From Dyadobacter sp. CY323 (lineage in GTDB: Bacteria > Bacteroidota > Bacteroidia > Cytophagales > Spirosomataceae), in assembly GCF_021390245.1 (NCBI RefSeq), contig NZ_JAJUXH010000009.1:163673-227672 (forward strand): DNA of 64,000 nucleotides, in the 5' to 3' direction. The notes beneath the pieces were generated by a model. It was not told the origin of the DNA. It made no database searches and was given only the letters and a program-made list of their open reading frames with translations. Made by a program: the position numbers and the translations under genes. Shown one piece after another: positions 17,513 to 25,658 of this stretch; positions within the stretch are counted from its first letter, which is position 1; the number at the start of each line of letters is the position of its first letter.

Positions 17513-18919
17513 CTACTTTTCTCGGTATTGCTCAATGATCCGGAAAAGTGCTTTTTGTTTTTCCAGGTCTGGGAAAAAGTCAAAAAGCTGCACGTGCGCA
17601 TCATAGTCAAGTGTCAATCCCACTTCCAGGTTCACTAATGCTTCCCGGTATTCCCCGCCGTGGATTTGATAAACAGTCATTCGATAATACAAGTCGGCTT
17701 CTTCCGGCATTTCATCGATCGCAGCCTGAAGTAAGTCACAGGCTCTCGCATAATTTCCCTGCTCGAACAACACGTGCGACCATTTCAGCCAGATATCCGG
17801 GTTGGAAGGTTCGATTTCAGCTGCTTTTTCGAATGCCTCAAATGCAGAAACGACATTACCAACCTTGAATTCGGTTTCTGCCAGTGCAAGCCAGTAATCC
17901 GGGTTCAGCTCGGTGATCTGGATCGCTTTTCTCAAAAACCCGACGGCTTCATACCACCGGCCGAGCTCGCTGAAACAGATCCCCATTCCATACCAGCCGT
18001 CGTCCCACTGGCTATCCAGTTTCACGGTCTGCCGATAATATTTGATCGCCATTTCGAACTCGCCTAACTTTTCATAGCAAGTCCCCAGGCAGCAACAGGT
18101 TTCCGGTTGTTTACCTTCCAACTCGATTGCTTTCAAATACTGGTCTTTTGCTTCCTGGTAGCGTTCCAGGTTCATATACGAATTGCCGAGCTGGAAAAAA
18201 GCAGAGGCGAAATCATCCTTTACCAAGGTCGCATACTCATAGGCATTCACCGCATCATCATAGCGTTCCAGCTTGCTGAATGCGATTCCCAGATTGTACC
18301 AGGCGTGATGCGAAAACGGATCGCGATCGACAAGCTCATTGTAATAGTCGAGGTGACTTTCCAGCTGCCCAACCAGGTCGAGGCAATGCGCCAGCTCGTA
18401 CAATGCACTTTCATTATTCAGATTATTGCGAAGCGACTTTTTGTAGAATTTAATCGCCTCCTCATATTTCCCCCAGTTCTGGTACGTCTGACCGACCTGG
18501 AAGTAGATTTCATCGTGATCGTCCACCCTTTGCAGCAGATTTTCCAACAACTCGATGGCCTCTTCATATTCGCCCATCATATTGGAAATAGCAACCTGCA
18601 TGAATGAGATTTCAATGTCTCCGGGATGGAACAACGAGGCGCGTTCCAGTATTTCCTGGGCCAATTCATGCTCCCCGCGATTGGAATGCAACTGAACCAT
18701 ATTCAGCAGCAGATCGAGCGAATACGGGTAATCCGACAAACCTAACTCACATGCTTTAAAGGCTTTATCCCAATCTCCTCTCTCAATGTAATGAACCGTG
18801 ACTTTTTCGTAGGTATCCAAATCAAAAAAGACCGGTTCGCTGGTTTTGAGCATTTTTTCAAACCTGAGCAACGTCTCCTTCATATAATCCTTTCTTTCCC
18901 CAAAATTTTTCTCCATCAT
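17513..18919 (-). CDS. Tetratricopeptide repeat protein
   Basis: A 468-residue cytoplasmic protein built almost entirely of TPR units of 34 residues, about a dozen copies from residue ~40 to the end (for example YYRQTVKLDSQWDDGWYGMG). It is strongly acidic and has no signal peptide or membrane helix. TPR arrays mediate protein contacts; no enzymatic domain is fused. ATG 18919 is chosen over an in-frame TTG at 18931. Its stop abuts that of the glycosyltransferase (convergent, zero gap) without a visible terminator. Confidence 0.85.
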   Translation of the reverse strand: MMEKNFGERKDYMKETLLRFEKMLKTSEPVFFDLDTYEKVTVHYIERGDWDKAFKACELGLSDYPYSLDLLLNMVQLHSNRGEHELAQEILERASLFHPGDIEISFMQVAISNMMGEYEEAIELLENLLQRVDDHDEIYFQVGQTYQNWGKYEEAIKFYKKSLRNNLNNESALYELAHCLDLVGQLESHLDYYNELVDRDPFSHHAWYNLGIAFSKLERYDDAVNAYEYATLVKDDFASAFFQLGNSYMNLERYQEAKDQYLKAIELEGKQPETCCCLGTCYEKLGEFEMAIKYYRQTVKLDSQWDDGWYGMGICFSELGRWYEAVGFLRKAIQITELNPDYWLALAETEFKVGNVVSAFEAFEKAAEIEPSNPDIWLKWSHVLFEQGNYARACDLLQAAIDEMPEEADLYYRMTVYQIHGGEYREALVNLEVGLTLDYDAHVQLFDFFPDLEKQKALFRIIEQYREK

Positions 18920-18991
18920 ACGGACCGCCAAGGTTAGAATTGAGGGCTAACGCACCAAATAATAATGAAGAAAGTTATAAAATAATTCGTC

Positions 18992-19996
18992 TTATTTCAA
19001 ATTCTTGTCAAGCAAACTTTCGCTCACGCGCGCTACCGTTTTTTCAATCGGCTGAAACTTAAAACCCAACGCATTTGTGATCTTCGCATTACGATAAGTA
19101 ATTTTTCTGGCCGCCGATTGCGCCGTTTCTTTTGTTATTAAAGGTTTTGTGCCTAACAAAAATGTCCTGACCGCTTCTATTCGCCAGATCATCCCCGCCA
19201 GCCCCGACCCTACCCGGATCGACGGACGCTTTTTATGCATTGCATCCGCAATTAGGTTAAACAAGTTACGATAGGAAATGCTGCCGGCGTTCAACAGAAA
19301 CCTTTCACCTGATATTCCCGACTGTGTAAGCTGAAAAACAATTTCAGCTACATCCTTTACATCCACGTAGTTAGCTATACCTTCCGTATAAAAAGGTTTT
19401 TCCCGAAAAACGTACCTGAAAATTTGTGTGCTGCTTTTTGTCCAGTCACCTTCGCCCAATATCAAGGTCGGATTCACGATGACGGCATTCAATCCCTCCG
19501 CAATTCCACGCCACACTTCCAGCTCGGCAAGATGTTTCGTTTTAGCATATTCGGAATTTTCGGGAGAATCTTCCCAGCGCTGCGACTCGTCCAGTACTAT
19601 TTCCTGCGCCTGGGCCGTCTTTCGGGAATCGGGCCTTCCAATCGCTGCGATACTGCTGACATGACACAGTTTTTTGACCGGATATTTCAGGCAGACGTTA
19701 ACAAGGTTAGCGGTTCCTTCCACATTTACTTTATACATCATTTTACGGTCTTTCGGAATAAAGGAAACCACTGCAGCGGTATGGATGACAAAATCCACGT
19801 GTTCTATCGCACTTTCGAGCGAGCTGATATCAGTAATGTCACCAATAACCCATTGAACCTGAGATTCCAACCCCGCCAACAGGCTGCGATCCGCACCTTC
19901 GCGGTATAATGCAAACACTTCATCGTTATTGGCAAGAAACCTTTTTGCAACTGCACTGCCAACCAGACCAGTAGCCCCCGTGATTAGAACCTTCAT
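18992..19996 (-). CDS. NAD(P)-dependent epimerase/dehydratase family protein
   Basis: Extended short-chain dehydrogenase/reductase, 334 residues. The Rossmann motif TGATGLVG is at 6-13, the serine is in HVSSIAA near 114, and the Y150-x3-K154 pair is in SEYAKTKH, so the catalytic triad is complete. The pattern is closest to dihydroflavonol-4-reductase-like proteins. Start ATG 19996 directly precedes the conserved strand; the frame is open to 20023. Substrate unknown. It lies upstream of the TPR gene on the same strand with a 72-bp gap. Confidence 0.88.
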   Translation of the reverse strand: MKVLITGATGLVGSAVAKRFLANNDEVFALYREGADRSLLAGLESQVQWVIGDITDISSLESAIEHVDFVIHTAAVVSFIPKDRKMMYKVNVEGTANLVNVCLKYPVKKLCHVSSIAAIGRPDSRKTAQAQEIVLDESQRWEDSPENSEYAKTKHLAELEVWRGIAEGLNAVIVNPTLILGEGDWTKSSTQIFRYVFREKPFYTEGIANYVDVKDVAEIVFQLTQSGISGERFLLNAGSISYRNLFNLIADAMHKKRPSIRVGSGLAGMIWRIEAVRTFLLGTKPLITKETAQSAARKITYRNAKITNALGFKFQPIEKTVARVSESLLDKNLK

Positions 19997-20054
19997 AAAA
20001 TCAAAACAAAATGTGGTAGTCAAAGTTCGTGATTGAAAAGTACATGGACAAAAA

Positions 20055-20082
20055 AGATCCTTCCCGGAGATGGAAAGGATCT
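20055..20082 (-). terminator. Rho-independent terminator after the lipoprotein gene
   Basis: Arms AGATCCTT and AAGGATCT form an 8-bp stem around a 12-base loop. Read on the minus strand, the stem is followed by a run of six T. It closes the minus-strand unit 21460-20108. Confidence 0.7.
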
Positions 20083-20107
20083 GTTGTGGATTAGATAGGC
20101 TGGTTAT

Positions 20108-20869
20108 CTAGGTTTTCATTTTTATCACCTGATTTCTGTAACGTTCCAGCTTTGATATTTTCTTTGAAAAATCTTCCTTTTCCAGCGAAGCGATTGTGAA
20201 ATCCTCTCTTAAAGTACCCTGACTTTGAATCTCACGCTCTTTTAATTTTCGTATTAGATCTGGCAAACGTCGCTGGATGGCTTTAGTCATCCGAAGGCTC
20301 ACCTCAACTTGCCTCTGCGTTTCAAGCACGAGTCCAATATAGGATTTGGAATCCCCCATCTTACTTAACCTATCCAATCCAGCGAGAATAGTGCCAAATC
20401 TACCTGTTTCAGAATGGACCAATTCCTTGACAAAAAACAACAGTTTCTCAGTGTCTTGCGATTGGATAACTTTATAATCCAAGAGCAGCCTATTCGCATA
20501 CTGACCACGAAAATGTCGTATCATGACCGTGTCTTCACGATACTTATGCAGAAAGGCTTTGTATTTACTAATTGCCTCATTCTGATCTTGCAAACCGATT
20601 CTCGAATTAGCATCAGCAATAACAATGGGATTGAGCTCTGCAAGTCTGGCCACAGCCTTTTTTTGATACGCAAAATCGAGCTCTGTTGGAATATCAGTAT
20701 CACTTATCCGATAAGTCGGGAATGTCTCCTCGTTATCAGCAACTTCTATTTTCTGAAAATGATATTTCTGACCATTGACCAATTTCGGCTTCTCGGATTC
20801 TGTTTCTGAACAACTAGTTTTCAACAGGACGACCAAAGCCAGGAAAACAGCTTTAATTATGTTTTTCAT
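20108..20869 (-). CDS. Hypothetical lipoprotein
   Basis: Unrecognised 253-residue protein. The lipoprotein signal ends at C20 (LLKTSC). The rest is mostly charged and helical with several Lys/Arg/Glu-rich stretches (LPDLIRKLKEREIQSQG). No known domain is seen. It starts 16 bp after the end of the small secreted-protein gene and ends at a good terminator, so it is probably the last gene of the unit headed by the 52-residue HTH protein. It is likely to sit in the envelope; function unknown. Confidence 0.7.
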   Translation of the reverse strand: MKNIIKAVFLALVVLLKTSCSETESEKPKLVNGQKYHFQKIEVADNEETFPTYRISDTDIPTELDFAYQKKAVARLAELNPIVIADANSRIGLQDQNEAISKYKAFLHKYREDTVMIRHFRGQYANRLLLDYKVIQSQDTEKLLFFVKELVHSETGRFGTILAGLDRLSKMGDSKSYIGLVLETQRQVEVSLRMTKAIQRRLPDLIRKLKEREIQSQGTLREDFTIASLEKEDFSKKISKLERYRNQVIKMKT

Positions 20870-20885
20870 CAGATGAAGTTTAATG

Positions 20886-21172
20886 TTAGGTGAATTGACA
20901 ACTCATCGCTTGCTGAGCCTCGGTGATGGTAATGTAGTAAAATGCTGTAGCTATGCACGACCCATTCAGATAAAAGGATTTCGTAACGAGAGCGGACCCG
21001 GATGCAGGCGTGCAACAGTCATTTTCAGTACTAAAGCTCACCTGCCCGACTACTGCAAACCCATTATCCACAACTGTATCTTGCCCCGTGCAATAAATTG
21101 CTTTCGCATAAACTATTATCGTAACAAGCGGAATCAAAAGAATCGCTAGAAATACTTTGTTGATCTTTTCAT
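20886..21172 (-). pseudogene. Small secreted protein gene with frameshifted signal peptide
   Basis: The frame ending at 20886 encodes a hydrophobic segment KVFLAILLIPLVTIIVYAK followed by about 70 residues with five cysteines and no known domain, but it has no ATG near the signal sequence. ATG 21172 lies just upstream in the next frame and hits a stop after eight codons. One extra A in the AAAA run after that ATG would join them into MKKINKVFLAILLIP, a textbook signal peptide. So this is either a one-base loss, a phase-variable switch or an assembly error. The only longer in-frame start is a TTG at 21287 that lies inside the repeat array and is unlikely. Confidence 0.6.
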
Positions 21173-21260
21173 AAAATAGTGTTTTGATTAAGATATTTTT
21201 CTCGGCTGCGCAGCGAATGCAAACATCCCCCAAATACCCTTTATCTCCAATAGCAAAAGT

Positions 21261-21300
21261 TGGACAAAACAGGACAAAATAGGACAATATTGGACAGGCC
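21261..21300. repeat. Four GGACA repeats at exact 10-bp spacing
   Basis: GGACA occurs at 21262, 21272, 21282 and 21292, in units of the form wGGACAAwAy (the last degenerates after GGACA). On the minus strand this reads as TTTTGTCC-type repeats. The spacing of one helical turn puts all copies on the same face of DNA. The array begins 1 bp after the stop of the 52-residue HTH gene and lies 88 bp upstream of ATG 21172, so it is placed as an operator or activator site for the downstream genes. Confidence 0.75.
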
Positions 21301-21301
21301 G

Positions 21302-21460
21302 TCAGCTACGAAGTAATTCAATAAGCTGCTGGCAAAGTTTGGGCGGGATCAGACCGGGAGGCAATGTGATTTTTAATGCATCAAGCTTTCTCGAAAGTGT
21401 CCGTGCGGAGATCCCAAGTTCCTGCGCCAGTTGCTGGCGCGACATGTATTTTTCTTTCAT
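21302..21460 (-). CDS. Small helix-turn-helix DNA-binding protein, 52 residues
   Basis: ORF from ATG 21460 to TGA 21302. The product begins MKEKYMSRQQLAQELGIS and contains a full helix-turn-helix (QQLAQELGISARTLSRKL, residues 9-26), followed by LPPGLIPPKLCQQLIELL. It is basic, with no membrane segment. It resembles small Bacteroidota HTH proteins of unknown targets. The gene is followed at once by the GGACA array and then by two envelope-protein genes on the same strand, so it may regulate them by binding the array. That link is inferred from position. Confidence 0.75.
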   Translation of the reverse strand: MKEKYMSRQQLAQELGISARTLSRKLDALKITLPPGLIPPKLCQQLIELLRS

Positions 21461-21656
21461 TATGGTGAGTGTATAGGTTTACTTTCACAAGTATATAAAA
21501 TTTAATCGGGCGTAATAGCGTATTTACGGAAATCACAAAAGTGAAAATCACGCACCCGTAATCTCACAATGAGAGCGATTTTACTACTTTTACAAAGAAT
21601 ACAGATCGGCTTTCCGGTGCTGTTATTGAACATTCATTATTACTATTTGCCCGATA

Positions 21657-23729
21657 ATGCCCATTTTAAATCCCAAACGATACACGGTCACCGCGGCGCT
21701 GATCTATGCCAATGGTCCCATTCATATTGGTCACCTGGCTGGCTGTTATATCCCCGCGGATATCTACGTTCGCTACCTGCGATCCAATAAGAAAGAAGTT
21801 GCATTCATCAGCGGTACCGATGAGCATGGGGTACCCATTACCATTCGTGCCAAAAAAGAGGGGCTCACGCCTCAGGAAGTGGTTGATAAATACTACGCGC
21901 AGATCGATGCTTCATTCAAAAGTCTCGGCATTTCATTTGACATTTATTCCAGGACCAGCAAGGATATCCATCACGAAACCTCGAAACAGATTTTCAGGGA
22001 CCTTTACGATAAAAATGTCTTTATCGAGGAAACGACTGAACAGTATTTCGATGAAACAGCTCAGCAATTTCTGGCCGACAGATATATTGTAGGGACTTGT
22101 CCGGTGTGCGCAAATCCAAATGCCTATGGCGATCAATGTGAAAGATGCGGCTCCACGCTCAGTCCGCTGGAACTGAAAGACCCGAGATCAATGCTATCAG
22201 GCGCTTCGCCGGTACTTAAAGCCACTAAAAACTGGTATTTGCCGCTCGATACATTACAGCCGCAAATTGAAAATTACATTACCAGTCACGGCGAATGGAA
22301 AACCAATGTACTTGGTCAGTGCCAATCATGGTTGAAAGACGGTCTTAAACCGAGGGCGATGACGCGCGATCTGGACTGGGGCATTAAAGTACCTGTCGAG
22401 GATACAGAAGGAAAAGTTTTATATGTATGGTTTGAAGCGCCGATCGGATATATTTCCGCGACAAAGGATTGGATGATCCAGAAAAACGGAACAGACGCTG
22501 GTTGGGAAAAATGGTGGCAACCGGAAACGAATGCACCGGAAGAAACGAAACTGGTTCATTTTATCGGGAAAGACAACATCGTATTCCATTGCATTATTTT
22601 CCCAGCCATGCTGATGGCGGAAGGAAACTATATACTTCCCGACAATGTACCCGCGAACGAATTCATGAACCTGGAAGGTGACAAAATCTCCACTTCCCGC
22701 AACTGGGCCGTTTGGCTGCACGAATACCTCGAAGAACTGCCTGATAAGCAGGATGTTTTACGCTATGTATTGACCGCCAATGCGCCCGAAACCAAGGATA
22801 GCGAGTTTACCTGGAAAGATTTTCAGACACGGAACAACAGTGAGCTTGTCGGTATTTTTGGAAATTTCATCAACCGCGCCGTAGTACTTACCCACAAATT
22901 TTGTGAAGGAAAAGTGCCTGCTGCCGGAGCATTGGAGGAGATAGATCAAAACACATTATCTCAGCTGGAAGCATTTCCGGCCAGGATCGGTGAGGCGATT
23001 GAAAACTACCGATTCCGTGAAGCGCTGACATTCATTATGGACCTGGCCCGACTGGGCAACAAATATCTTGCTGATACCCAGCCCTGGCACGTGATCAAAA
23101 CCGATCCGGCCCGGGTCAATACGATCCTGAATATTGCATTGCAGATATCGGCGACGCTGGCCATTGTTTCGGAACCGATACTTCCTTTTACAGCCGCCAA
23201 AATCGCGGATCAACTCGGACTAGCTGGTCAGACCTGGCCAGATGCCGGGAAACCGAACCTGCTTTCTGCCGGACAACCTATCACCGGGGCCAAGCTTTTG
23301 TTTGAAAAAATAGAGGATCATGTTATTGAACAACAAATTCAAAAACTGCATGATGCCAAACGTTTAAATGAGCTGGAAGGCAAAGTAGTAGCGCCGGTGA
23401 AAGCTGAAATTCAATACGATGACTTTGCCAAAATGGATATCCGTGTAGCGACCATTGTTGCCGCGGAAAATGTCCCGAAAAGCAAGAAGCTATTGAAACT
23501 GCTGGTCGATATCGGTAGCGAAAAACGCACTGTTTTAAGTGGTATTTCGGAACATTTCAAAGCGGAGGAAATTATCGGAAACAAAGTGTTGTATCTCGCT
23601 AATCTCGCGCCGCGCAAAATGATGGGAATGGAAAGTCACGGAATGATCCTGATGGCGGAAGATAAGGATGGAAGCCTGGCTTTTGTCCAACCCGGAAAGG
23701 AAATCTGGAACGGAGGAACTGTTAACTAA
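21657..23729 (+). CDS. metG: Methionine--tRNA ligase
   Basis: Class I aminoacyl-tRNA synthetase that charges tRNA-Met. The 690 residues include the C-terminal tRNA-binding (EMAPII-like) domain from about 585. The HIGH motif is HIGH at 23-26. The zinc knuckle has C148, C151, C161 and C164. The KMSKS loop is the variant KISTS at 343-347, common in this enzyme. All parts are complete. The 196 bp upstream contain no exact promoter. A hairpin lies just after the stop. Confidence 0.98.
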   Translation: MPILNPKRYTVTAALIYANGPIHIGHLAGCYIPADIYVRYLRSNKKEVAFISGTDEHGVPITIRAKKEGLTPQEVVDKYYAQIDASFKSLGISFDIYSRTSKDIHHETSKQIFRDLYDKNVFIEETTEQYFDETAQQFLADRYIVGTCPVCANPNAYGDQCERCGSTLSPLELKDPRSMLSGASPVLKATKNWYLPLDTLQPQIENYITSHGEWKTNVLGQCQSWLKDGLKPRAMTRDLDWGIKVPVEDTEGKVLYVWFEAPIGYISATKDWMIQKNGTDAGWEKWWQPETNAPEETKLVHFIGKDNIVFHCIIFPAMLMAEGNYILPDNVPANEFMNLEGDKISTSRNWAVWLHEYLEELPDKQDVLRYVLTANAPETKDSEFTWKDFQTRNNSELVGIFGNFINRAVVLTHKFCEGKVPAAGALEEIDQNTLSQLEAFPARIGEAIENYRFREALTFIMDLARLGNKYLADTQPWHVIKTDPARVNTILNIALQISATLAIVSEPILPFTAAKIADQLGLAGQTWPDAGKPNLLSAGQPITGAKLLFEKIEDHVIEQQIQKLHDAKRLNELEGKVVAPVKAEIQYDDFAKMDIRVATIVAAENVPKSKKLLKLLVDIGSEKRTVLSGISEHFKAEEIIGNKVLYLANLAPRKMMGMESHGMILMAEDKDGSLAFVQPGKEIWNGGTVN

Positions 23730-23736
23730 CAAAGAA

Positions 23737-23770
23737 AAGCGAAGCCATTGACTATTCATTGGCTTCGCTT
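23737..23770 (-). terminator. Terminator between convergent metG and the 111-aa gene
   Basis: Perfect 11-bp stem AAGCGAAGCCA/TGGCTTCGCTT with a 12-base loop. On the minus strand it is followed by TTTTCTTT, so it best serves the 111-residue gene at 23789; it could also stop metG, although the plus side has only two T after the stem. Confidence 0.75.
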
Positions 23771-23788
23771 AAAACAGTATCTGAACAA

Positions 23789-24124
23789 TTATTGAAATTC
23801 CTTCCTGACCTGATCGTACACGACCCGGATTTTATCGACCAGCACTTCACATTCTTTGTCGCTGAGTTGATCGATCGTATTGCTCACTGCATTTGAAACA
23901 ACCTTTCCTTCTTCGTTCGTTTTAGCACCCTTCTGTTTGATAACGCTAAGAATACTTTCCCATTCACCTACAAGTCCCTCCGAAAAATACCTTGGTTCAA
24001 TAATGTTAAAATAAGCCGACTGGGATTTGAGTTTCTGCTTGAGTTTACCTGCTTCGGAAGATGACTTCAGTTCGTCGACAAGCTTCGTGAGTTCGATGTA
24101 GGCGAAAATATTGGATTTTTTCAT
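23789..24124 (-). CDS. Hypothetical protein, 111 residues
   Basis: Unrecognised soluble protein, Lys- and Glu-rich, probably helical (for example ELTKLVDELKSSSEAGKLK), with no signal peptide. The start is taken at ATG 24124 (MKKSNIFAYIELTKL); the frame remains open to 24199, but the extension is hydrophobic and unlike the rest. It is flanked by a terminator at the 3' side and a 267-bp spacer upstream. No function can be proposed. Confidence 0.6.
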   Translation of the reverse strand: MKKSNIFAYIELTKLVDELKSSSEAGKLKQKLKSQSAYFNIIEPRYFSEGLVGEWESILSVIKQKGAKTNEEGKVVSNAVSNTIDQLSDKECEVLVDKIRVVYDQVRKEFQ

Positions 24125-24340
24125 AACGTTGAGTTTGGAAGGTAATATATAAAACATGAACACTAAGATATAAATATGTAATGCCATTTTTTCGCTCAAA
24201 AGGCAATCTTTACCATATCTTAATATTTCTTATTGGAAGGATACAATTAGTTCGCGGAAAGTTGGAAATGCCAGTTTTGACGCATTCAGCCCATAAAATA
24301 AATTTGATTCGAAGCATTAAAATGGAATTAAAATAAAAAA

Positions 24341-24366
24341 AACCTGGCAGCTAAGGCTGCCAGGTT
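24341..24366. terminator. Bidirectional hairpin terminator after the Hsp20-like gene
   Basis: Perfect 11-bp stem AACCTGGCAGC/GCTGCCAGGTT with a TAAG loop, preceded by an A run and followed by TTTTT, so it can act on either strand. It is 25 bp after the stop of the minus-strand Hsp20-like gene. Confidence 0.85.
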
Positions 24367-24391
24367 TTTGGAAAGATCCTATAATAACGTC

Positions 24392-24814
24392 TTACCAGCG
24401 CTCAATATCCACCTTGCGGTGAAAGTCTCCCTGCTCATTTCCATAAGGTAAAAACAGTACCAAATGCCTAAGTGCGTCGTCGTATTTTGCAGATATATGT
24501 TCTATATCAACTCCATCGGGAATGACGAAGGTATTGATGAAACGAATTGTTTTCCACTGTTCTTCTTCCGAAAGGTTTTGCTGTGAAAATATCGGTAGCA
24601 AATGAAAAAGTTTCAGATTGTTCGTGTTCCTTTTTCCTTTAACTACTTCCAATTGGAGATCCTCAACATCGATGCCAGGAATTTTCACAACTACTTCAAA
24701 ACCTTCAGATCCTCTGTCAAGCTTTATAGCAGGCTCACTCATTCCACCGTTGACCGTGTTAATGAAATCTATGTTCATTAACATCTCCTGTGGGATTTTC
24801 AGTTTGCTTTCCAT
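24392..24814 (-). CDS. Hsp20/alpha-crystallin-like protein
   Basis: Small heat-shock-protein fold, 140 residues. The segment FEVVVKIPGIDVEDLQLEVV (residues ~39-58) matches the beta2-beta3 part of the alpha-crystallin domain, and INTFVIPDGVDIEHISAKY (~92-110) with LVLFLP matches its later strands, including the family's VDxExIxAxY-L signature. The middle loop (NTNNLKLFHLLPIFSQQ) is unusual and the terminal I-x-I anchor motif is not seen, so it may not assemble as a classic holdase. Stand-alone gene ending in a strong terminator. Cytoplasmic. Confidence 0.7.
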   Translation of the reverse strand: MESKLKIPQEMLMNIDFINTVNGGMSEPAIKLDRGSEGFEVVVKIPGIDVEDLQLEVVKGKRNTNNLKLFHLLPIFSQQNLSEEEQWKTIRFINTFVIPDGVDIEHISAKYDDALRHLVLFLPYGNEQGDFHRKVDIERW

Positions 24815-25052
24815 AGCTATCGCGTTTTAGGTTAACAAGTATTTGAAACATTAACGAAAAACTACGTGCCAAAGATTACTGCTCTCGAAAAAAATAGAGC
24901 CAAACGCCACTCTTACTATATCTATATCATTGTTAGTTAAACACTTAACTCTTATTCCGCATTCCGAATATTATTGAAAAGTATTTTAAAATCCAGAAGC
25001 AGACAAAATAGCAGTACAACTCATTTCAGTCCGACAAAATGGCCGATTTAAA

Positions 25053-25328
25053 TCAACGATCGTTATGGCCCATATTACGGTCGGGGGCGATGATATCACG
25101 GACTTTTTGTTTCAGTTCCTTGGGCTCGGGGAAATGTCCTTCCCTTTTCCTGTCCCAAACGAGGACTTCATCCAAGTTGATCGTATACCTCCCGGGTACT
25201 TCCGATGGGACTAATTGAACTGCGTGAAGGTCATCGGTAAATGTTGTTAACAGCTCCTGCGCCATCCAGGCGGCCCTCAAAAGCCAGCCGCATTTGGGAC
25301 AGTATTCAATTGTGATAGTCGGTTTCAT
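25053..25328 (-). CDS. SelW/SelT/SelH (Rdx) family protein
   Basis: Thioredoxin-like fold protein of 91 residues with the Rdx redox motif CPKC (C10, C13) right after the first strand (TITIEYCPKCGW), where selenoproteins of the family carry Sec. The end, VWDRKREGHFPEPKELKQKVRD, is the typical Rdx C-terminus. Start ATG 25328 fits the family; the frame extends to 25394 through an upstream hairpin. It may take part in thiol redox reactions; the partner is unknown. A candidate attenuator or small RNA lies upstream at 25371-25470. Confidence 0.88.
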   Translation of the reverse strand: MKPTITIEYCPKCGWLLRAAWMAQELLTTFTDDLHAVQLVPSEVPGRYTINLDEVLVWDRKREGHFPEPKELKQKVRDIIAPDRNMGHNDR

Positions 25329-25370
25329 GCTATGAAAGATGTGAATGACCGAAAATACGAAGAAATCAAA

Positions 25371-25457
25371 AAAGCCGTGAAGGAATTCCCTCACGGCTTT
25401 CGTATGTTAACCTAACCCTTAATCTTGAAAGAAAGTCTCTGACGAGTTTCCCTAACG
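25371..25457 (-). ncRNA. Candidate small RNA or transcription attenuator
   Basis: A transcript starting near 25457, just after the TACATTTG box, would run about 87 bases with no ORF and end in a 10-bp stem (AAAGCCGTGA/TCACGGCTTT, arms 25371-25380 and 25391-25400) followed by TTTTTT on the minus strand. It stops 42 bases before the Rdx start codon. It may be an independent small RNA or a leader whose terminator controls the Rdx gene. A possible second hairpin forms around GAAACTC/GAGACTTTC. No known riboswitch was recognised. Confidence 0.4.
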
Positions 25458-25462
25458 CTTTA

Positions 25463-25470
25463 CAAATGTA
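25463..25470 (-). promoter_or_regulatory. -7 promoter element on the minus strand
   Basis: The complement reads TACATTTG, an exact TAnnTTTG match. The nearest TTG upstream is only 13 bp away, so the -33 half is not convincing. It would drive the candidate RNA 25457-25371 and possibly the Rdx gene. Confidence 0.4.
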
Positions 25471-25658
25471 TAATGGCGCGACCCAAGGCTTTAGAGTGAA
25501 ATCCCCCTTTTATAAAATCGCGTAGCGCTACAAACCGGCCACAGTATTCTTCCGGTACCGACTGCGTAATATTACGCGTTTGCGGTCAGCCAAAATCAGC
25601 AAAACATTGATTGACAAATAGTTGTAGCAAACCGTTTAATCAATACAGAATTGTTCAC

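Noticed and set aside
20886..21287. Full 133-codon frame with TTG start as an intact gene.
   Set aside because: The start lies inside the GGACA array, and the first 38 codons do not resemble a signal peptide or domain, whereas a one-base slip restores a perfect signal peptide at ATG 21172.
24881..24900. Short inverted repeat GCTCT...AGAGC upstream of the Hsp20-like gene.
   Set aside because: Arms of only 5 bp with a 10-base A/T loop are common by chance; no support as operator or terminator.
25471..25658. Possible tRNA or structured RNA in the long spacer.
   Set aside because: No cloverleaf, T-loop or known RNA motif could be recognised on either strand.
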